Shown here piece after piece: positions 8,046-16,446 of a DNA stretch of 64,000 bases. The notes beneath the pieces were generated by a model, which saw only the letters and a program-made list of their open reading frames with translations, did not search any database and was not told where the DNA came from. Source of the DNA: Hydrogenophilaceae bacterium (GTDB lineage Bacteria > Pseudomonadota > Gammaproteobacteria > Burkholderiales > Thiobacillaceae); contig JANJWO010000058.1 of NCBI GenBank assembly GCA_024709485.1, positions 1-64,000 of the forward strand. Reading direction: 5' to 3'. The translations under genes and the position numbers were made by a program. Every line of letters starts with the position of its first letter. The first letter of the stretch is position 1.

Positions 8046-8705
8046 TCAGTCGCCCGACGTGATTCCTCTTTCGATGGCAAACGCCGTCAGCGCGGCGGCA
8101 TTGTGCAGGTCGAGTTTCTTCATCAGGTTGGAGCGGTGCTTCTCAACCGTCTTCACGCTCACGCACAGAAGGCCGGCAATGTGTTTGTTGGCGTGCCCCT
8201 CCGCCACGAGCTTGAGCACTTCGCGCTCGCGCAAGGTCAGGCGCTCAAGCAGCGAATTCGGGCTCATGCCTTCGCCGCCGTCCAGATAGCCATTGACCAC
8301 GAGATCGGCAACATCCGGGCTGAGGTAGGTTTTGCCGTTGAGAATGCTGTGGACGGCCAGCATGAGCTCGTCCCGGGTGGCATCCTTGAGCACATAGCCG
8401 TCCGCGCCGGCCTGAAGCGCGGCGCGGATGTATTCTTCGGCCTTGTGCACCGTGAGCACCAGCACGCGGATATCCGGGTAGCGTCTTTTGATCTCGGCGA
8501 GCGCCTCGGTGCCGTTCACGCCGGGCATGGATAAATCCATCAACACCAGGCCGGGCATCAAGCTGCCCGCCAGGCGCATGGCCTGCAAGCCGTCTTCGGC
8601 CTCGCCCACCACCTCCAGCGCAGGGTCTGCGGAAAGCATGGCAAGCAAGCCTTGCCTGAGCAAGGTATGGTCTTCCGCAATGAGGATGCGATTAGGCTTG
8701 ATCAT
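8046..8705 (-). CDS. NarL/LuxR-family response regulator
   Basis: A 219-residue regulator from ATG 8705 (MIKPNRILIAEDH); an ATG four codons upstream is equally possible. The receiver domain has the acidic pair in LIAEDH, phospho-acceptor Asp57 in LVLMDLSMPGVNG, the conserved threonine in VLVLTVHKAEEY and lysine in YVLKDATRDEL. The C-terminal LuxR helix-turn-helix is complete: LTLREREVLKLVAEGHANKH and VSVKTVEKHRSNLMKKLDL. The gene faces the NarX-type kinase, with 30 nt between stop codons. Targets are unknown; the divergent secretion and surface-protein promoters 10 kb away are candidates by proximity only. Confidence 0.93.
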   Translation of the reverse strand: MIKPNRILIAEDHTLLRQGLLAMLSADPALEVVGEAEDGLQAMRLAGSLMPGLVLMDLSMPGVNGTEALAEIKRRYPDIRVLVLTVHKAEEYIRAALQAGADGYVLKDATRDELMLAVHSILNGKTYLSPDVADLVVNGYLDGGEGMSPNSLLERLTLREREVLKLVAEGHANKHIAGLLCVSVKTVEKHRSNLMKKLDLHNAAALTAFAIERGITSGD

Positions 8706-8735
8706 TGGGGGGCCCATGGTTGTCGACTACCCATT

Positions 8736-9260
8736 CTAGTTCAAGCCCGGCTTGCCGCCTGCCCCAGGCTTGCGCTGGGAGCCTGGCTGCTCCGAGCGGA
8801 AGAAGAAAACCCAGTCGGAGTAGTGCCCGGCGCCTTCGAACGCGATGTCCTCGCGGCCGAACCCGGAAGTCTTGAACGGCTTTTCCCCGGAAAGGCTGTG
8901 CACCCCGCGAATTCCCTCGCCCACCTTCACCAGCCCCCATTCACTCCGGCCGGTGACGGGATCGGGATAGAGGCGGCGCAGATAACGCTGGATGCCGGGC
9001 AATCGCTTGTCCTCGAGCAGCGCCTCCAGGGTGGGCGGAAATTGCTTCACGCTCCCCGGGGTGTTGCGGTAATAGCGTTCGATGGCCAGCCGGTACTGGT
9101 TCCCCACGAACAAAAGCTGGCGCTCCTGTTCGCGCGCCCGCTCGGTACGCCAGACTTCCACGCTCTTGCCGAGCACGGCGGACAGCAAGGCAATGGCCAG
9201 CAGAACGCCCAGGTAGGTGAAGCCTGTCTGGAAGCGCCTCGCCGCCTGCGCGCATCGCAT
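8736..9260 (-). CDS. Pseudopilin-like protein lacking Glu5
   Basis: Last gene of the secretion operon, 174 residues. The ATG at 9260 has GGAG 7 nt upstream and starts 1 nt after the previous stop. The prepilin site is TGFTYLGVLLAIALLSAVLG: a Gly-Phe cleavage site and hydrophobic stem as in class III prepilins. The usual Glu at mature position 5 is Gly. Among type II secretion pseudopilins, loss of Glu5 marks GspK, which sits at the tip. The C-terminal region (LYPDPVTGRSEWGLVKVGE, GIRGVHSLSGEKPFK) matches the DPxTG-containing tails of the other two small pseudopilins here. Confidence 0.8.
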   Translation of the reverse strand: MRCAQAARRFQTGFTYLGVLLAIALLSAVLGKSVEVWRTERAREQERQLLFVGNQYRLAIERYYRNTPGSVKQFPPTLEALLEDKRLPGIQRYLRRLYPDPVTGRSEWGLVKVGEGIRGVHSLSGEKPFKTSGFGREDIAFEGAGHYSDWVFFFRSEQPGSQRKPGAGGKPGLN

Positions 9261-9261
9261 C

Positions 9262-9714
9262 TCACCACTCCGAATACGGCGAGCCGTCCACGCCATTACC
9301 GGGTGCGCCGCTCCGCACATCATAGACCCCGCCTTGAGAACGGTCCTGTGGCGGAACGCTCACCCAAGTAGCCGCGCTGCCGGTGATGGGGTCCTGGGGG
9401 ATGCGGCGCAGATAGCGATTTTCAACCAGGTCGTCGAGGGTGGCCGGGTAGTGCCCGGTATCGCCGTAAAACTTGTCCAAAGTGCCGCGCATCAATTCCA
9501 GGTTCTCCCGCAGCACCGCTTCCCTCGATTTTTGCAGGCTGCCGAAGTAATAGGGCACCGCCAGGGTGAGCAAGGTGGCGATGATCAGCATGACGACCAG
9601 CAGCTCGATCAGGGTGAATCCGAAGACGGAACGGCCTGCGGCAGGACGCAGCAGGCGGCGTGAAGCACGCCCGCCTCGAAGCCTCGTTCCTGGCGCTTGC
9701 GTTTGCGCATGCAT
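9262..9714 (-). CDS. Type II secretion/pilus pseudopilin (GspG-like)
   Basis: A 150-residue prepilin. The ATG at 9714 (GGGAG 8 nt upstream) starts 2 nt after the preceding gene; an in-frame GTG at 9723 is less likely. A long positively charged leader of about 30 residues precedes GFTLIELLVVMLIIATLLTL, a canonical prepilin peptidase site with Glu5. The globular part has NRYLRRIPQDPITGSAATW and ends GNGVDGSPYSEW, the aspartate/asparagine-rich tail seen in calcium-binding GspG pseudopilins. It should assemble into the periplasmic pseudopilus. Confidence 0.88.
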   Translation of the reverse strand: MHAQTQAPGTRLRGGRASRRLLRPAAGRSVFGFTLIELLVVMLIIATLLTLAVPYYFGSLQKSREAVLRENLELMRGTLDKFYGDTGHYPATLDDLVENRYLRRIPQDPITGSAATWVSVPPQDRSQGGVYDVRSGAPGNGVDGSPYSEW

Positions 9715-9716
9715 CG

Positions 9717-10205
9717 TCACCACTCCCGATACGGTATGCCGTTTATCCCCTTGCCCTCGGACAGGGAATAGACATCGAACACGTCTTCGCCCGCCCGCGG
9801 CGCATCGGGCGGGCTTGCATAGCTGCGCGTCCCCCAGGTTTCAGCAGCCGGCAACTGCGGATCCGTGACGAAGGGATCGCGCGGCAGCCGGCGCAGAAAA
9901 TAGATCTTGCGCGGCTTCGGGCTGGCGGCATCGTTCACGCCATCAACCAATTCCACCAGGCTGGGCGGGTAGCCGGAGGCATCGACCGTGCTCGGAATAT
10001 GGCCCTCCTCCACCGCCTGTTTGTAGGCGTCTATCGCGCCGCGTATCTGGCGCAAGGCGCGCTGCAGTTCCTGCTCCTTGGCACGCTTCACTTCCAGTTC
10101 GGCCAGGGGCAGCGCCAGCGTGGCCAGCAGGGCGACGAGTGCGGCCGCCACCACCATTTCGATCAGCGTGAACCCGCCGCGCCTTGAGCGGCCAGGGGCG
10201 TTCAT
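9717..10205 (-). CDS. Type II secretion/pilus pseudopilin
   Basis: A 162-residue prepilin with a short leader MNAPGRSRRG, cleavage before FTLIEMVVAAALVALLATLA and Glu5 present. The C-terminal part repeats the pattern of its neighbours: IYFLRRLPRDPFVTDPQL and GKGINGIPYREW. Its ATG overlaps the TGA of the secretin gene by 4 nt (ATGA). Three consecutive small pseudopilins plus a separate GspG suggest a composite pseudopilus with major and minor subunits. Confidence 0.88.
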   Translation of the reverse strand: MNAPGRSRRGGFTLIEMVVAAALVALLATLALPLAELEVKRAKEQELQRALRQIRGAIDAYKQAVEEGHIPSTVDASGYPPSLVELVDGVNDAASPKPRKIYFLRRLPRDPFVTDPQLPAAETWGTRSYASPPDAPRAGEDVFDVYSLSEGKGINGIPYREW

Positions 10206-12286
10206 GGCGCATCCGCCGCGGGTTGCTGCGCCGGCGGGGCCGGCACCGCCGGCATCGCGGCCGGGGGCGGCATGGATTGCGGCATGGATTGCGGCATGGA
10301 TTGCGGCATGGATTGCGGCATGGATTGCGGCATGGGTTGCGGCATGGATTGCGGCATGGATTGCGGCATGGATTGCGGCATGGATTGCGGCATGTTGCCG
10401 GCAACGCCGGTCTTGGCCGCCTGTACCGGCTGCAACGTCAAGGGCAGATCGCGCGGCGTGGTATCGGTGCCAGACCAGAATTCCAGGATGTCGGCGCGGG
10501 GCCGGCGCGTGTTGCGCACGATCCGCGGGGTGATGGACAGGATGATTTCCGTCTTGCGCTTGTCATTCTTGTCGCTGGAGAACAGCCGCCCCAGCAAGGG
10601 AAGATCGCCCAGTCCGGGTATCCTGGCCGCGCTCTTGCGCTCCTCGTCGTTGATCAGGCCCGCCAGCACCTGGGTCTCGCCGTCTTTCAGTTGCAGCGTC
10701 GTGGTGGCGGTACGGGTGCCGATCTGGTAGGCCACCGTCCCGGAAGCGGTGTTCGTCACGTCACGCGCGATGGAGCTCACTTCCAGGAAGGTCTTGATGG
10801 CCACTTCGCCATCCAGGTGGATTTCCGGTTGCACTTCCAGTTTCAGGCCTACGTCCAGATATTGCACTTGCCCGGTCACCACCGGGGTGCCGGTCGCCAC
10901 AGGGGTGACCGAGTTGGTGATCACCGGCACCCGGTCGCCGATCAGAATCGAGGCTTTCTCACGCTGCCGCACGCGAATCCGCGGGCTGGCCAGAAGGTTG
11001 GCGTCGCCCAACTCCTTGCGCAAATTGATGGTGGCGGAAAGCGGCAACACCTTGATGTCGGACGCGCCGAGATTCCTGAGCATCTGCAAAGTAAGATCGC
11101 CGGCAGGCGTCGTATCGGTAACGGTCGCCCCGCCGCTGCCGACCGTCGTCGTGGTGGTCGCGGGGGTGCCGCTCACCGTCAGCCCGATGGAAGCGGGCCA
11201 ATTGATGCCGAGTTCGGTGAGCCTGCTGTGCAGAACCTCCAGCACTTCCACTTCCAGCATGACTTCGGGCTCGCTGACGTCCTGGGCCGCCACCATCTTC
11301 TCCGCCAGGCGCACCGCCTCGGGTGTGTCGCGCATCACCAGCGAATTGGTTTTTTCGTTGATGAAGATGTCGCGCGTCTTGAGCAGCGTCTTGATCATGG
11401 CCAGCATTTCCTTGGCATCGGCATGGGTGAAATGGAAGGTGCGGATCACCAGATCGCGGTAATCCTTGGTTTTTGCCGGCGTGTTGGGATAGATGAAAAC
11501 CGTGTTGTCGTTAAGCACCTTCTTCTCGAGCTGGTTCTGCATCAGGATGAGATCAATGGCGTCTTCCACCGAGGCGTCCCGGATGAAGATGGTGGTCTTC
11601 TGATCCGTCTTGACGTCTTTGTCCACCAGCGCATTGATGCCGCTGGTGCGCGACAGCGCCTCGAGCACCTGTTTCAGGCTGGCATCGCGGAATTGCAGGT
11701 TCAGGGGCCGCTTGAACTTCGACTTGAGCGCAGGCTGGGCCATCGCTTCCTCGGCGAAACGATCTTCAATCAGCCGCTGCAAGGCGAGTGCGCCGGGATG
11801 ATTGGGGTTTTCAAGCAGCACGGCGCGCAGGCGCGCTTGCACTTGGTCCAGTTCGCCTTTGTCGAACAGCGCCTTGGCCTCCCGCACGCTGGCGTCGTGG
11901 CGCCTGGCCATCTCGATCGCGGCCAGCCCTGCGCGAGCCCTGGGGTTATCCGGATCGAGCGCCTGCACCCTGCGGAAATAGGCGGACGCCTCGTCGTGCT
12001 GCCCGGCCGTCAGCGCCTGCTCGCCCAGAGCGATCAGAAAGCCGATAGCCCGGTCGCGTTCACGGATATAGTCGGCGCGGAAATCCAGTTTTCCGGGCGA
12101 TTCCCGCATTGCCTTTTCGAGCAGGGCCAGCCCCTCCTCCAGACGCCCGTCCTTGACGAGCTCCAGCCCCTGGCGATGCGTCTGCTCGTTGGCGCAGCCG
12201 AACAGGGCCGCCACGATCAGGAGGCAAGCGAGCCAGAAGCGGCGCGCCCCCGGTTTCGGGAAACGTTCGGGATTGCCGTGTCTCAT
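10202..12286 (-). CDS. Secretin (GspD/PilQ/MshL family), lipoprotein
   Basis: A 694-residue outer-membrane secretin. A lipoprotein signal (LACLLIVAALFGCAN) puts Cys31 as the lipid anchor. Residues about 35-170 form TPR-like helices (GLELVKDGRLEEGLALLEKA, YFRRVQALDPDNPRARAGLA). Then come a short N0/STN-type domain (PLNLQFRDASLKQVLEALSR), an N1-type domain (RTFHFTHADAKEMLAMIKTL) and the secretin core with LLASPRIRVRQREKASILIG, VGLKLEVQPEIH and the signature VLAGLINDEERKSAARIPGL. It ends with a ten-unit MPQS repeat and a proline/alanine tail. The TPR plus short N-region resembles MshL/PilQ-like secretins more than GspD. It would form the exit channel of the machine encoded by this operon. Confidence 0.92.
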   Translation of the reverse strand: MRHGNPERFPKPGARRFWLACLLIVAALFGCANEQTHRQGLELVKDGRLEEGLALLEKAMRESPGKLDFRADYIRERDRAIGFLIALGEQALTAGQHDEASAYFRRVQALDPDNPRARAGLAAIEMARRHDASVREAKALFDKGELDQVQARLRAVLLENPNHPGALALQRLIEDRFAEEAMAQPALKSKFKRPLNLQFRDASLKQVLEALSRTSGINALVDKDVKTDQKTTIFIRDASVEDAIDLILMQNQLEKKVLNDNTVFIYPNTPAKTKDYRDLVIRTFHFTHADAKEMLAMIKTLLKTRDIFINEKTNSLVMRDTPEAVRLAEKMVAAQDVSEPEVMLEVEVLEVLHSRLTELGINWPASIGLTVSGTPATTTTTVGSGGATVTDTTPAGDLTLQMLRNLGASDIKVLPLSATINLRKELGDANLLASPRIRVRQREKASILIGDRVPVITNSVTPVATGTPVVTGQVQYLDVGLKLEVQPEIHLDGEVAIKTFLEVSSIARDVTNTASGTVAYQIGTRTATTTLQLKDGETQVLAGLINDEERKSAARIPGLGDLPLLGRLFSSDKNDKRKTEIILSITPRIVRNTRRPRADILEFWSGTDTTPRDLPLTLQPVQAAKTGVAGNMPQSMPQSMPQSMPQSMPQPMPQSMPQSMPQSMPQSMPQSMPPPAAMPAVPAPPAQQPAADAP
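10271..10390. repeat. Ten in-frame 12-bp tandem repeats in the secretin gene
   Basis: Ten consecutive 12-nt units (CATGGATTGCGG on the plus strand, CCGCAATCCATG on the coding strand) encode MPQS near the C-terminus of the secretin. The units are identical except one, which carries a single change giving MPQP. Because the unit is a multiple of three, slippage would change tail length without breaking the frame. It is not a CRISPR array: there are no spacers. Confidence 0.97.
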
Positions 12287-12864
12287 GATGCTCCCCCTAT
12301 ATTCATGGCCTGCCGGATGTTCAGCGGCAGATAGGTGAGTTCTAGGCGCCCGGCGCTGGCTTCTTCCACCCGGTAGATGCCGTCGATGACGTCTCCGCTG
12401 GAAACGGTGTACAGGTTTTCGCCTTTGGTCAGGAAAAAAACCTGCTTGCCGTCCGCTTCCTGATAGCTGCCCATGAAACTGAACGGCAACGGCGGCGCCG
12501 TGGGAGGCGGTGGCGGCTTCGGAGGCGGAGGCGGCGGCGGCACATACCAGGACTTGCTGGCGAAAATGTCGGCCGTCTGGCCGGGCTCGGCCACGCAGGC
12601 AAGCCGCTCGCGCTGGACGCGCTTGACTTCGTCACCGAGGCTCGGCGCGGCCTTGCGCGGCAAGGGCGTCTGCGCCGGCACCTCCGTGGGCTGCGCCGCC
12701 GCCGCGAGTTCTTGGCGCAGGGCGGCAGCGGGTTTCCGCCCGGTGCTGTCCGGCGTCATGTTGAGCGCGAGCTTCGGCTCCCAGATGCCGCCCCCCTCGG
12801 TGAACACCATCAGCGCCGTGGCAACCAGGGAGAAAAGCAGAAATGACCTTGAATGAAGCTTCAT
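12283..12864 (-). CDS. Proline-rich GspB/PilP/MshK-like secretion component
   Basis: A 193-residue protein with an N-terminal membrane anchor (SFLLFSLVATALMVF) and a periplasmic part. A proline run (YVPPPPPPPKPPPPP, about residues 106-120) links to a compact C-terminal domain, FSFMGSYQEADGKQVFFLTK, ENLYTVSSGDVIDGIYRVEE and LELTYLPLNIRQAMNIG. This matches the homology-region fold of GspC/PilP-type proteins that dock inner-membrane complex to secretin. Its stop overlaps the secretin ATG (ATGA). In the operon it fills the PilP position after pilO. Automated annotation of relatives uses the name 'secretion system X'; I know that from memory only. Confidence 0.8.
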   Translation of the reverse strand: MKLHSRSFLLFSLVATALMVFTEGGGIWEPKLALNMTPDSTGRKPAAALRQELAAAAQPTEVPAQTPLPRKAAPSLGDEVKRVQRERLACVAEPGQTADIFASKSWYVPPPPPPPKPPPPPTAPPLPFSFMGSYQEADGKQVFFLTKGENLYTVSSGDVIDGIYRVEEASAGRLELTYLPLNIRQAMNIGGAS

Positions 12865-13403
12865 GGCCCGTCTCGCAAATAGAGCGTGAGGCGCACGCTG
12901 ACCTGCACGTCGGCCTCGCCGATTTTCTGGCGCTCGAACGCCACATTGTCCAGGGATATGCCGGGGAATTCGGACAGCACGGTGTTGAGGAATCCGCGGA
13001 TGTTCGGATAACTCCCCTTGAGCGGCAAAGTCATCTGGTACTGGAACAATTGCTCATGTTCCTTGCGCAAGATGCGGTAATCGCCGCGCATCAATTCCAG
13101 GTGGTTGGCCTGTGCGGCGAGGTAAAGCTGTTTCAGCCAGTTGGGCGCGCTCGCCAGCGAGGGGAAGCTTTCATAAAAGCGTACGAGTTGCAGGCGGGGA
13201 TTCTGCCTGGAGGCGGGGTCGTTGAGCTGATACTGTGCACGCAACTCGCTCATCGCGCGCTGCAGCGTTTCCATCCTGTCCTGGGCGGGGCGCACTGCGC
13301 TGATGTGGAGGCTTGCCGCAAAAGCGGCCACGCCCACCGCGGCCAGCGCGGGCCAGCTCAGCCAGTTTTGCAAACGCCTGAGGGAGACGATCAAGGCCTT
13401 CAT
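12861..13403 (-). CDS. PilO/MshJ-like inner-membrane assembly protein
   Basis: A 180-residue bitopic membrane protein from the ATG at 13403, which overlaps the previous stop (ATGA). One transmembrane helix (WPALAAVGVAAFAASLH) is followed by a coiled coil (RMETLQRAMSELRAQ) and a ferredoxin-like domain with QYQMTLPLKGSYPNIRGFLN and GISLDNVAFERQKIG. That is the layout of PilO, which pairs with PilN in the type IV pilus alignment complex. Its stop again overlaps the next gene by 4 nt. Confidence 0.85.
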   Translation of the reverse strand: MKALIVSLRRLQNWLSWPALAAVGVAAFAASLHISAVRPAQDRMETLQRAMSELRAQYQLNDPASRQNPRLQLVRFYESFPSLASAPNWLKQLYLAAQANHLELMRGDYRILRKEHEQLFQYQMTLPLKGSYPNIRGFLNTVLSEFPGISLDNVAFERQKIGEADVQVSVRLTLYLRDGP

Positions 13404-13927
13404 TGCCGGCCTCGCCATGTGGCGCCGAGCACGAAATACACCGGACGCTCGCTCTCCTCCGTCCGGATCTGATGCGTTTGCAGATAGACCCCGCTCAAGG
13501 GCGCGCTCGCTTCCAGCCGACGTATATAGTCGGCCACCGCCGGGTAGTTCTTTGCCTCGCCAATGATCTGCACCGTTCCCTGCTTCGGATCGGGCTCGAT
13601 GCCCAGCAAGGCCACTTCTGCGTTGACCGATGCTTCGACCGCCTCGAACAGCCCCACCCAGGGAACGTCGAGCTGCATCAGCACCGTGCGGGCATAGCCC
13701 ATCTCTTCTTCCATGCTCTTTCCGGCGCGGGAATCGCGGCTCGCCTGTGGCTGCAACTGCCCCTTCAGGCGGGCCAGCTCGGCCTGGCCGGCCTCGATTC
13801 CCAGGTTCAACTGCCGGTATTGCCAGCCCTGATCGGCCAAAGCCAGGCAGGCCAGCAGCAGCAAAGCCCAGCCCGCCCGCAGCGGCCAGCCGTTCTTGCG
13901 TCGATAATCAAGTTTCAGCGCACGCAT
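13400..13927 (-). CDS. PilN-like inner-membrane assembly protein
   Basis: A 175-residue bitopic membrane protein beginning MRALKLDYRRK; an ATG at 13939 is also possible. The short cytoplasmic start precedes one transmembrane helix (GWALLLLACLALA), then a helical stretch (GIEAGQAELARLKGQL) and a periplasmic ferredoxin-like part (EVALLGIEPDPKQGTVQII, YPAVADYIRRLEASAPLSGV). PilN binds PilM through its N-terminus and PilO through its periplasmic domain; both partner genes flank it. Confidence 0.83.
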   Translation of the reverse strand: MRALKLDYRRKNGWPLRAGWALLLLACLALADQGWQYRQLNLGIEAGQAELARLKGQLQPQASRDSRAGKSMEEEMGYARTVLMQLDVPWVGLFEAVEASVNAEVALLGIEPDPKQGTVQIIGEAKNYPAVADYIRRLEASAPLSGVYLQTHQIRTEESERPVYFVLGATWRGRQ

Positions 13928-13931
13928 GGCT

Positions 13932-14768
13932 TTACCCATTCAGCGCCATCTCGAGGCAGGCGGCCTCGCCAGCGGAAAGTTCCGGCCGTGACGCTTGTTG
14001 TTTCGCGCGCAGGCTGCGCACCGCCTCGCCCGCGCGCTGCAGGACCGGTTCGGCATGCTCGTCGGGAGCAAACAGGTATACCTTTCCCGGCACCTCATCG
14101 AGTCCGCTCAATCTGCGCTGGCGGGTCAGCAATTCGGGCAAGCGCCGGGCCCAGTCGGACCCGGTTTGCAGATTGGTGAGCTGCCGCCAGTGCCCGTCCT
14201 TGAATGCGGCCAGGCAGATCCGATCCTGCTCCGCCAGCACGAACCAGGCCACGGGGTCGAGCAATTCCCGGCGCCAGCGGTTGAAGGCGGACATCAGATA
14301 GGGCTGGACCGAAACCAGCCGCCGCCCGCTGGCGGCGATTGCCTGATCCAGCTCGTCCAACAGCTCTGCATCGACCGCGCAGGCGACCTGCGGACCGCCA
14401 TTGGCGGAACTGAGACGGATATCCCACGATTCCGCGATCGCGCCGTAGACCCGGGTAAAAAAATGCCGCGCATGCGCAAGCGCCTCGGCCTCCCCCGAAA
14501 GGGCGTCGTTGCGCGGCACCAGCAGGTAGCGCGCAAAATGATTGGAGAGCACGACCGTTACCTCGGCCCCATGCCCGTTCATGCCGGCGATTCCGTCCGA
14601 CAGCGCCGCCACGGCGCCGGCCCATGGCGGATTGCCGGCTTCGGCTGCCGGCCGGGTGGTGACGCTGCCCTCGATGATGCGCTGCCGCCAACCGCGGCTC
14701 ATCCGCACCAGCCCGGCCCGGCGCGGGCAAAGCGCCACCCGCAAGGATTCATTCCACGAAAGTGACAC
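13932..14768 (-). CDS. PilM/MshI-like cytoplasmic ATPase-fold protein
   Basis: A 278-residue cytoplasmic protein starting with GTG at 14768, 20 nt inside the end of the gspE gene. It has no membrane helix. The actin-like fold is suggested by LRVALCPRRAGLVRM, VTVVLSNHFARYLLVPRNDA (the ribonuclease H-like strands of PilM/GspL) and WFVLAEQDRICLAAFKDGHW. GspL and PilM share this fold and connect the secretion ATPase to PilN/PilO. Sequence conservation is weak, so the name rests partly on its position between gspE and the pilN-like gene. Confidence 0.78.
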   Translation of the reverse strand: MSLSWNESLRVALCPRRAGLVRMSRGWRQRIIEGSVTTRPAAEAGNPPWAGAVAALSDGIAGMNGHGAEVTVVLSNHFARYLLVPRNDALSGEAEALAHARHFFTRVYGAIAESWDIRLSSANGGPQVACAVDAELLDELDQAIAASGRRLVSVQPYLMSAFNRWRRELLDPVAWFVLAEQDRICLAAFKDGHWRQLTNLQTGSDWARRLPELLTRQRRLSGLDEVPGKVYLFAPDEHAEPVLQRAGEAVRSLRAKQQASRPELSAGEAACLEMALNG

Positions 14769-16446
14769 GGTTGATCTCCTGCAAAGTGGTTTCGCCCAGG
14801 CGCACCCGTTCCATTGCCGCTTCCCGCAGGAAACGCGTGCCGCTGCGGCGCGCCGCCTCCTTGATGAGCCTTGCCGGCTGCCTTGCGGCGATCATTTCGC
14901 GAATGTCGTCGTTCAGGCAGAGCAGCTCGGCTATGGCCTTGCGGCCCTTGTAGCCCGTGCCGCGGCAATGCTCGCAGCCGCGCCCCGCCGTGAAGGCGAA
15001 GCCAGCCGATTGCTCGGGGTCGAGCCCGGATTCCTTCAGCAAGCGCGGCTCGGGCGCGATGCGTTCGCGACAATGCGGGCAATTGAGGCGCACCAGGCGC
15101 TGCGCCAGGATGCCGTTCAAGGCCGAAACGAAGCTGTCCAGCTCCAGCCCCATGTGCATGAAGCGCCCGATCACGTCGAACACGTTGTTTGCGTGCACCG
15201 TGGTAAAGACCAGATGCCCGGTAAGCGCGGACTGCACGGCGATCTGGGCAGTCTCCGGATCGCGGATTTCGCCCACCATGATCTTGTCCGGGTCGTGGCG
15301 CAGGATGGAGCGCAGGCCGCGCGCGAATGTGAGGCCCTTCTTGTCGTTGACCGGAATCTGCAACACGCCGGCCAGCTGATATTCCACCGGATCCTCGATG
15401 GTGATGATCTTGTCCTGGCCATGGTTGATCTCGGAAATCGCGGCATAGAGCGTGGTGGTTTTTCCCGATCCTGTCGGCCCGGTCACCAGCAGCATGCCGT
15501 AGGGCTCGGCGGCGAGCCGTCGCAGCATCGCGATGGTTTCGACGTCGAACCCCAGGCAGTCGAGACGCAGGCCCCTGACTTGATCGGCCAAGGCCGGTTT
15601 GTCGAGGATGCGCAGCACCGCATCCTCGCCGAAGATGCTGGGCATGATGGAAACGCGGAAGTCCACTTCGCGCCCGCGCATGACCGCCTTGAAGCGCCCG
15701 TCCTGGGGAATGCGGCGCTCGGCGATGTCCAGCTCGGATATGACCTTGATGCGCGAAATCACCTGCTCCGCGAGTTCCAGTCCTTCCGCCGCGAAAGCCT
15801 GGCTCAGGACGCCGTCGATGCGGTACTTGATGACCAGCCCGGTGGGGCTGGTTTCCAGATGGATGTCGCTGACGCCGCCCTTGAGCGCATCGTAGAGGGT
15901 GGAGTGCACCAGCCTGACCACCGGGCTGGTGTCCTCGCTGATGCGCTTGAGCGAGAGGTCCTCGACCGATCGCTCCACGCGCACCGCCGCAGACGGCGCG
16001 GCAATCGTGCCGCCGATGGCATGCATGCCCTCCTCGCGCTCGGACAGATAGGCGTTGATGTCCGCGGGGTGCGCCAGCGCGCGCGTGAATGGCCCGCGCA
16101 GCACTTCCTCCAGCCAGGCCTGCAGCCCCGCATCGAGCGGGTCGCCGAACACCACCGTGCGCTCCCCTTTGCCGTCGCGGAGCGCGATGCATTCCCGCGC
16201 CAGGGATTGCGCGAAGGGGATCGCTTCGAAATCGCAGGCCATGCCTTCCATGTCGGCCAAGCTGAGCACCGGGTAGTGCAGGGTCGCGCCGAGCCGGCCG
16301 GCAATCTGCGCCGACGGCAGCGCCAGCATTTCCTCAAGCACCTCCATGCTGCGCCGGCTTTCCTGTTCCGCGCGTTGCCTGGCCTTGCGCAGGATCTCGC
16401 CGGCGATGGACGGCATCCGGATTTCCTTGACCTGCGCGCCATTCAT
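14749..16446 (-). CDS. GspE/PilB/MshE-type secretion ATPase
   Basis: A 565-residue hexameric motor ATPase. An N-terminal GspE_N-like domain (LGATLHYPVLSLADMEGMAC) precedes the ATPase core: Walker A GPTGSGKTTTLY near residue 325, an Asp box around KIITIEDPVEYQLAGV, Walker B KIMVGEIRDPETAQIAVQSA and a His box LTGHLVFTTVHANNVFD. Two CxxC pairs (LNCPHCRER and GCEHCRGTG, roughly residues 455-500) form the zinc site found in GspE and PilB but not in retraction ATPases such as PilT. It should drive pseudopilus assembly. Its ATG overlaps the stop of the gspF gene. Confidence 0.95.
   Translation of the reverse strand: MNGAQVKEIRMPSIAGEILRKARQRAEQESRRSMEVLEEMLALPSAQIAGRLGATLHYPVLSLADMEGMACDFEAIPFAQSLARECIALRDGKGERTVVFGDPLDAGLQAWLEEVLRGPFTRALAHPADINAYLSEREEGMHAIGGTIAAPSAAVRVERSVEDLSLKRISEDTSPVVRLVHSTLYDALKGGVSDIHLETSPTGLVIKYRIDGVLSQAFAAEGLELAEQVISRIKVISELDIAERRIPQDGRFKAVMRGREVDFRVSIMPSIFGEDAVLRILDKPALADQVRGLRLDCLGFDVETIAMLRRLAAEPYGMLLVTGPTGSGKTTTLYAAISEINHGQDKIITIEDPVEYQLAGVLQIPVNDKKGLTFARGLRSILRHDPDKIMVGEIRDPETAQIAVQSALTGHLVFTTVHANNVFDVIGRFMHMGLELDSFVSALNGILAQRLVRLNCPHCRERIAPEPRLLKESGLDPEQSAGFAFTAGRGCEHCRGTGYKGRKAIAELLCLNDDIREMIAARQPARLIKEAARRSGTRFLREAAMERVRLGETTLQEINRVTFVE

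Noticed and set aside
10271..10390. CRISPR array
   Set aside because: Units are contiguous 12-mers with no spacers, in frame within a secretin gene, and no cas genes are present.
10184..12334. A 716-codon plus-strand frame opposite the secretin
   Set aside because: Its repeated GLRH stretch is just the antisense reading of the MPQS repeat. The secretin on the minus strand has clear domains.
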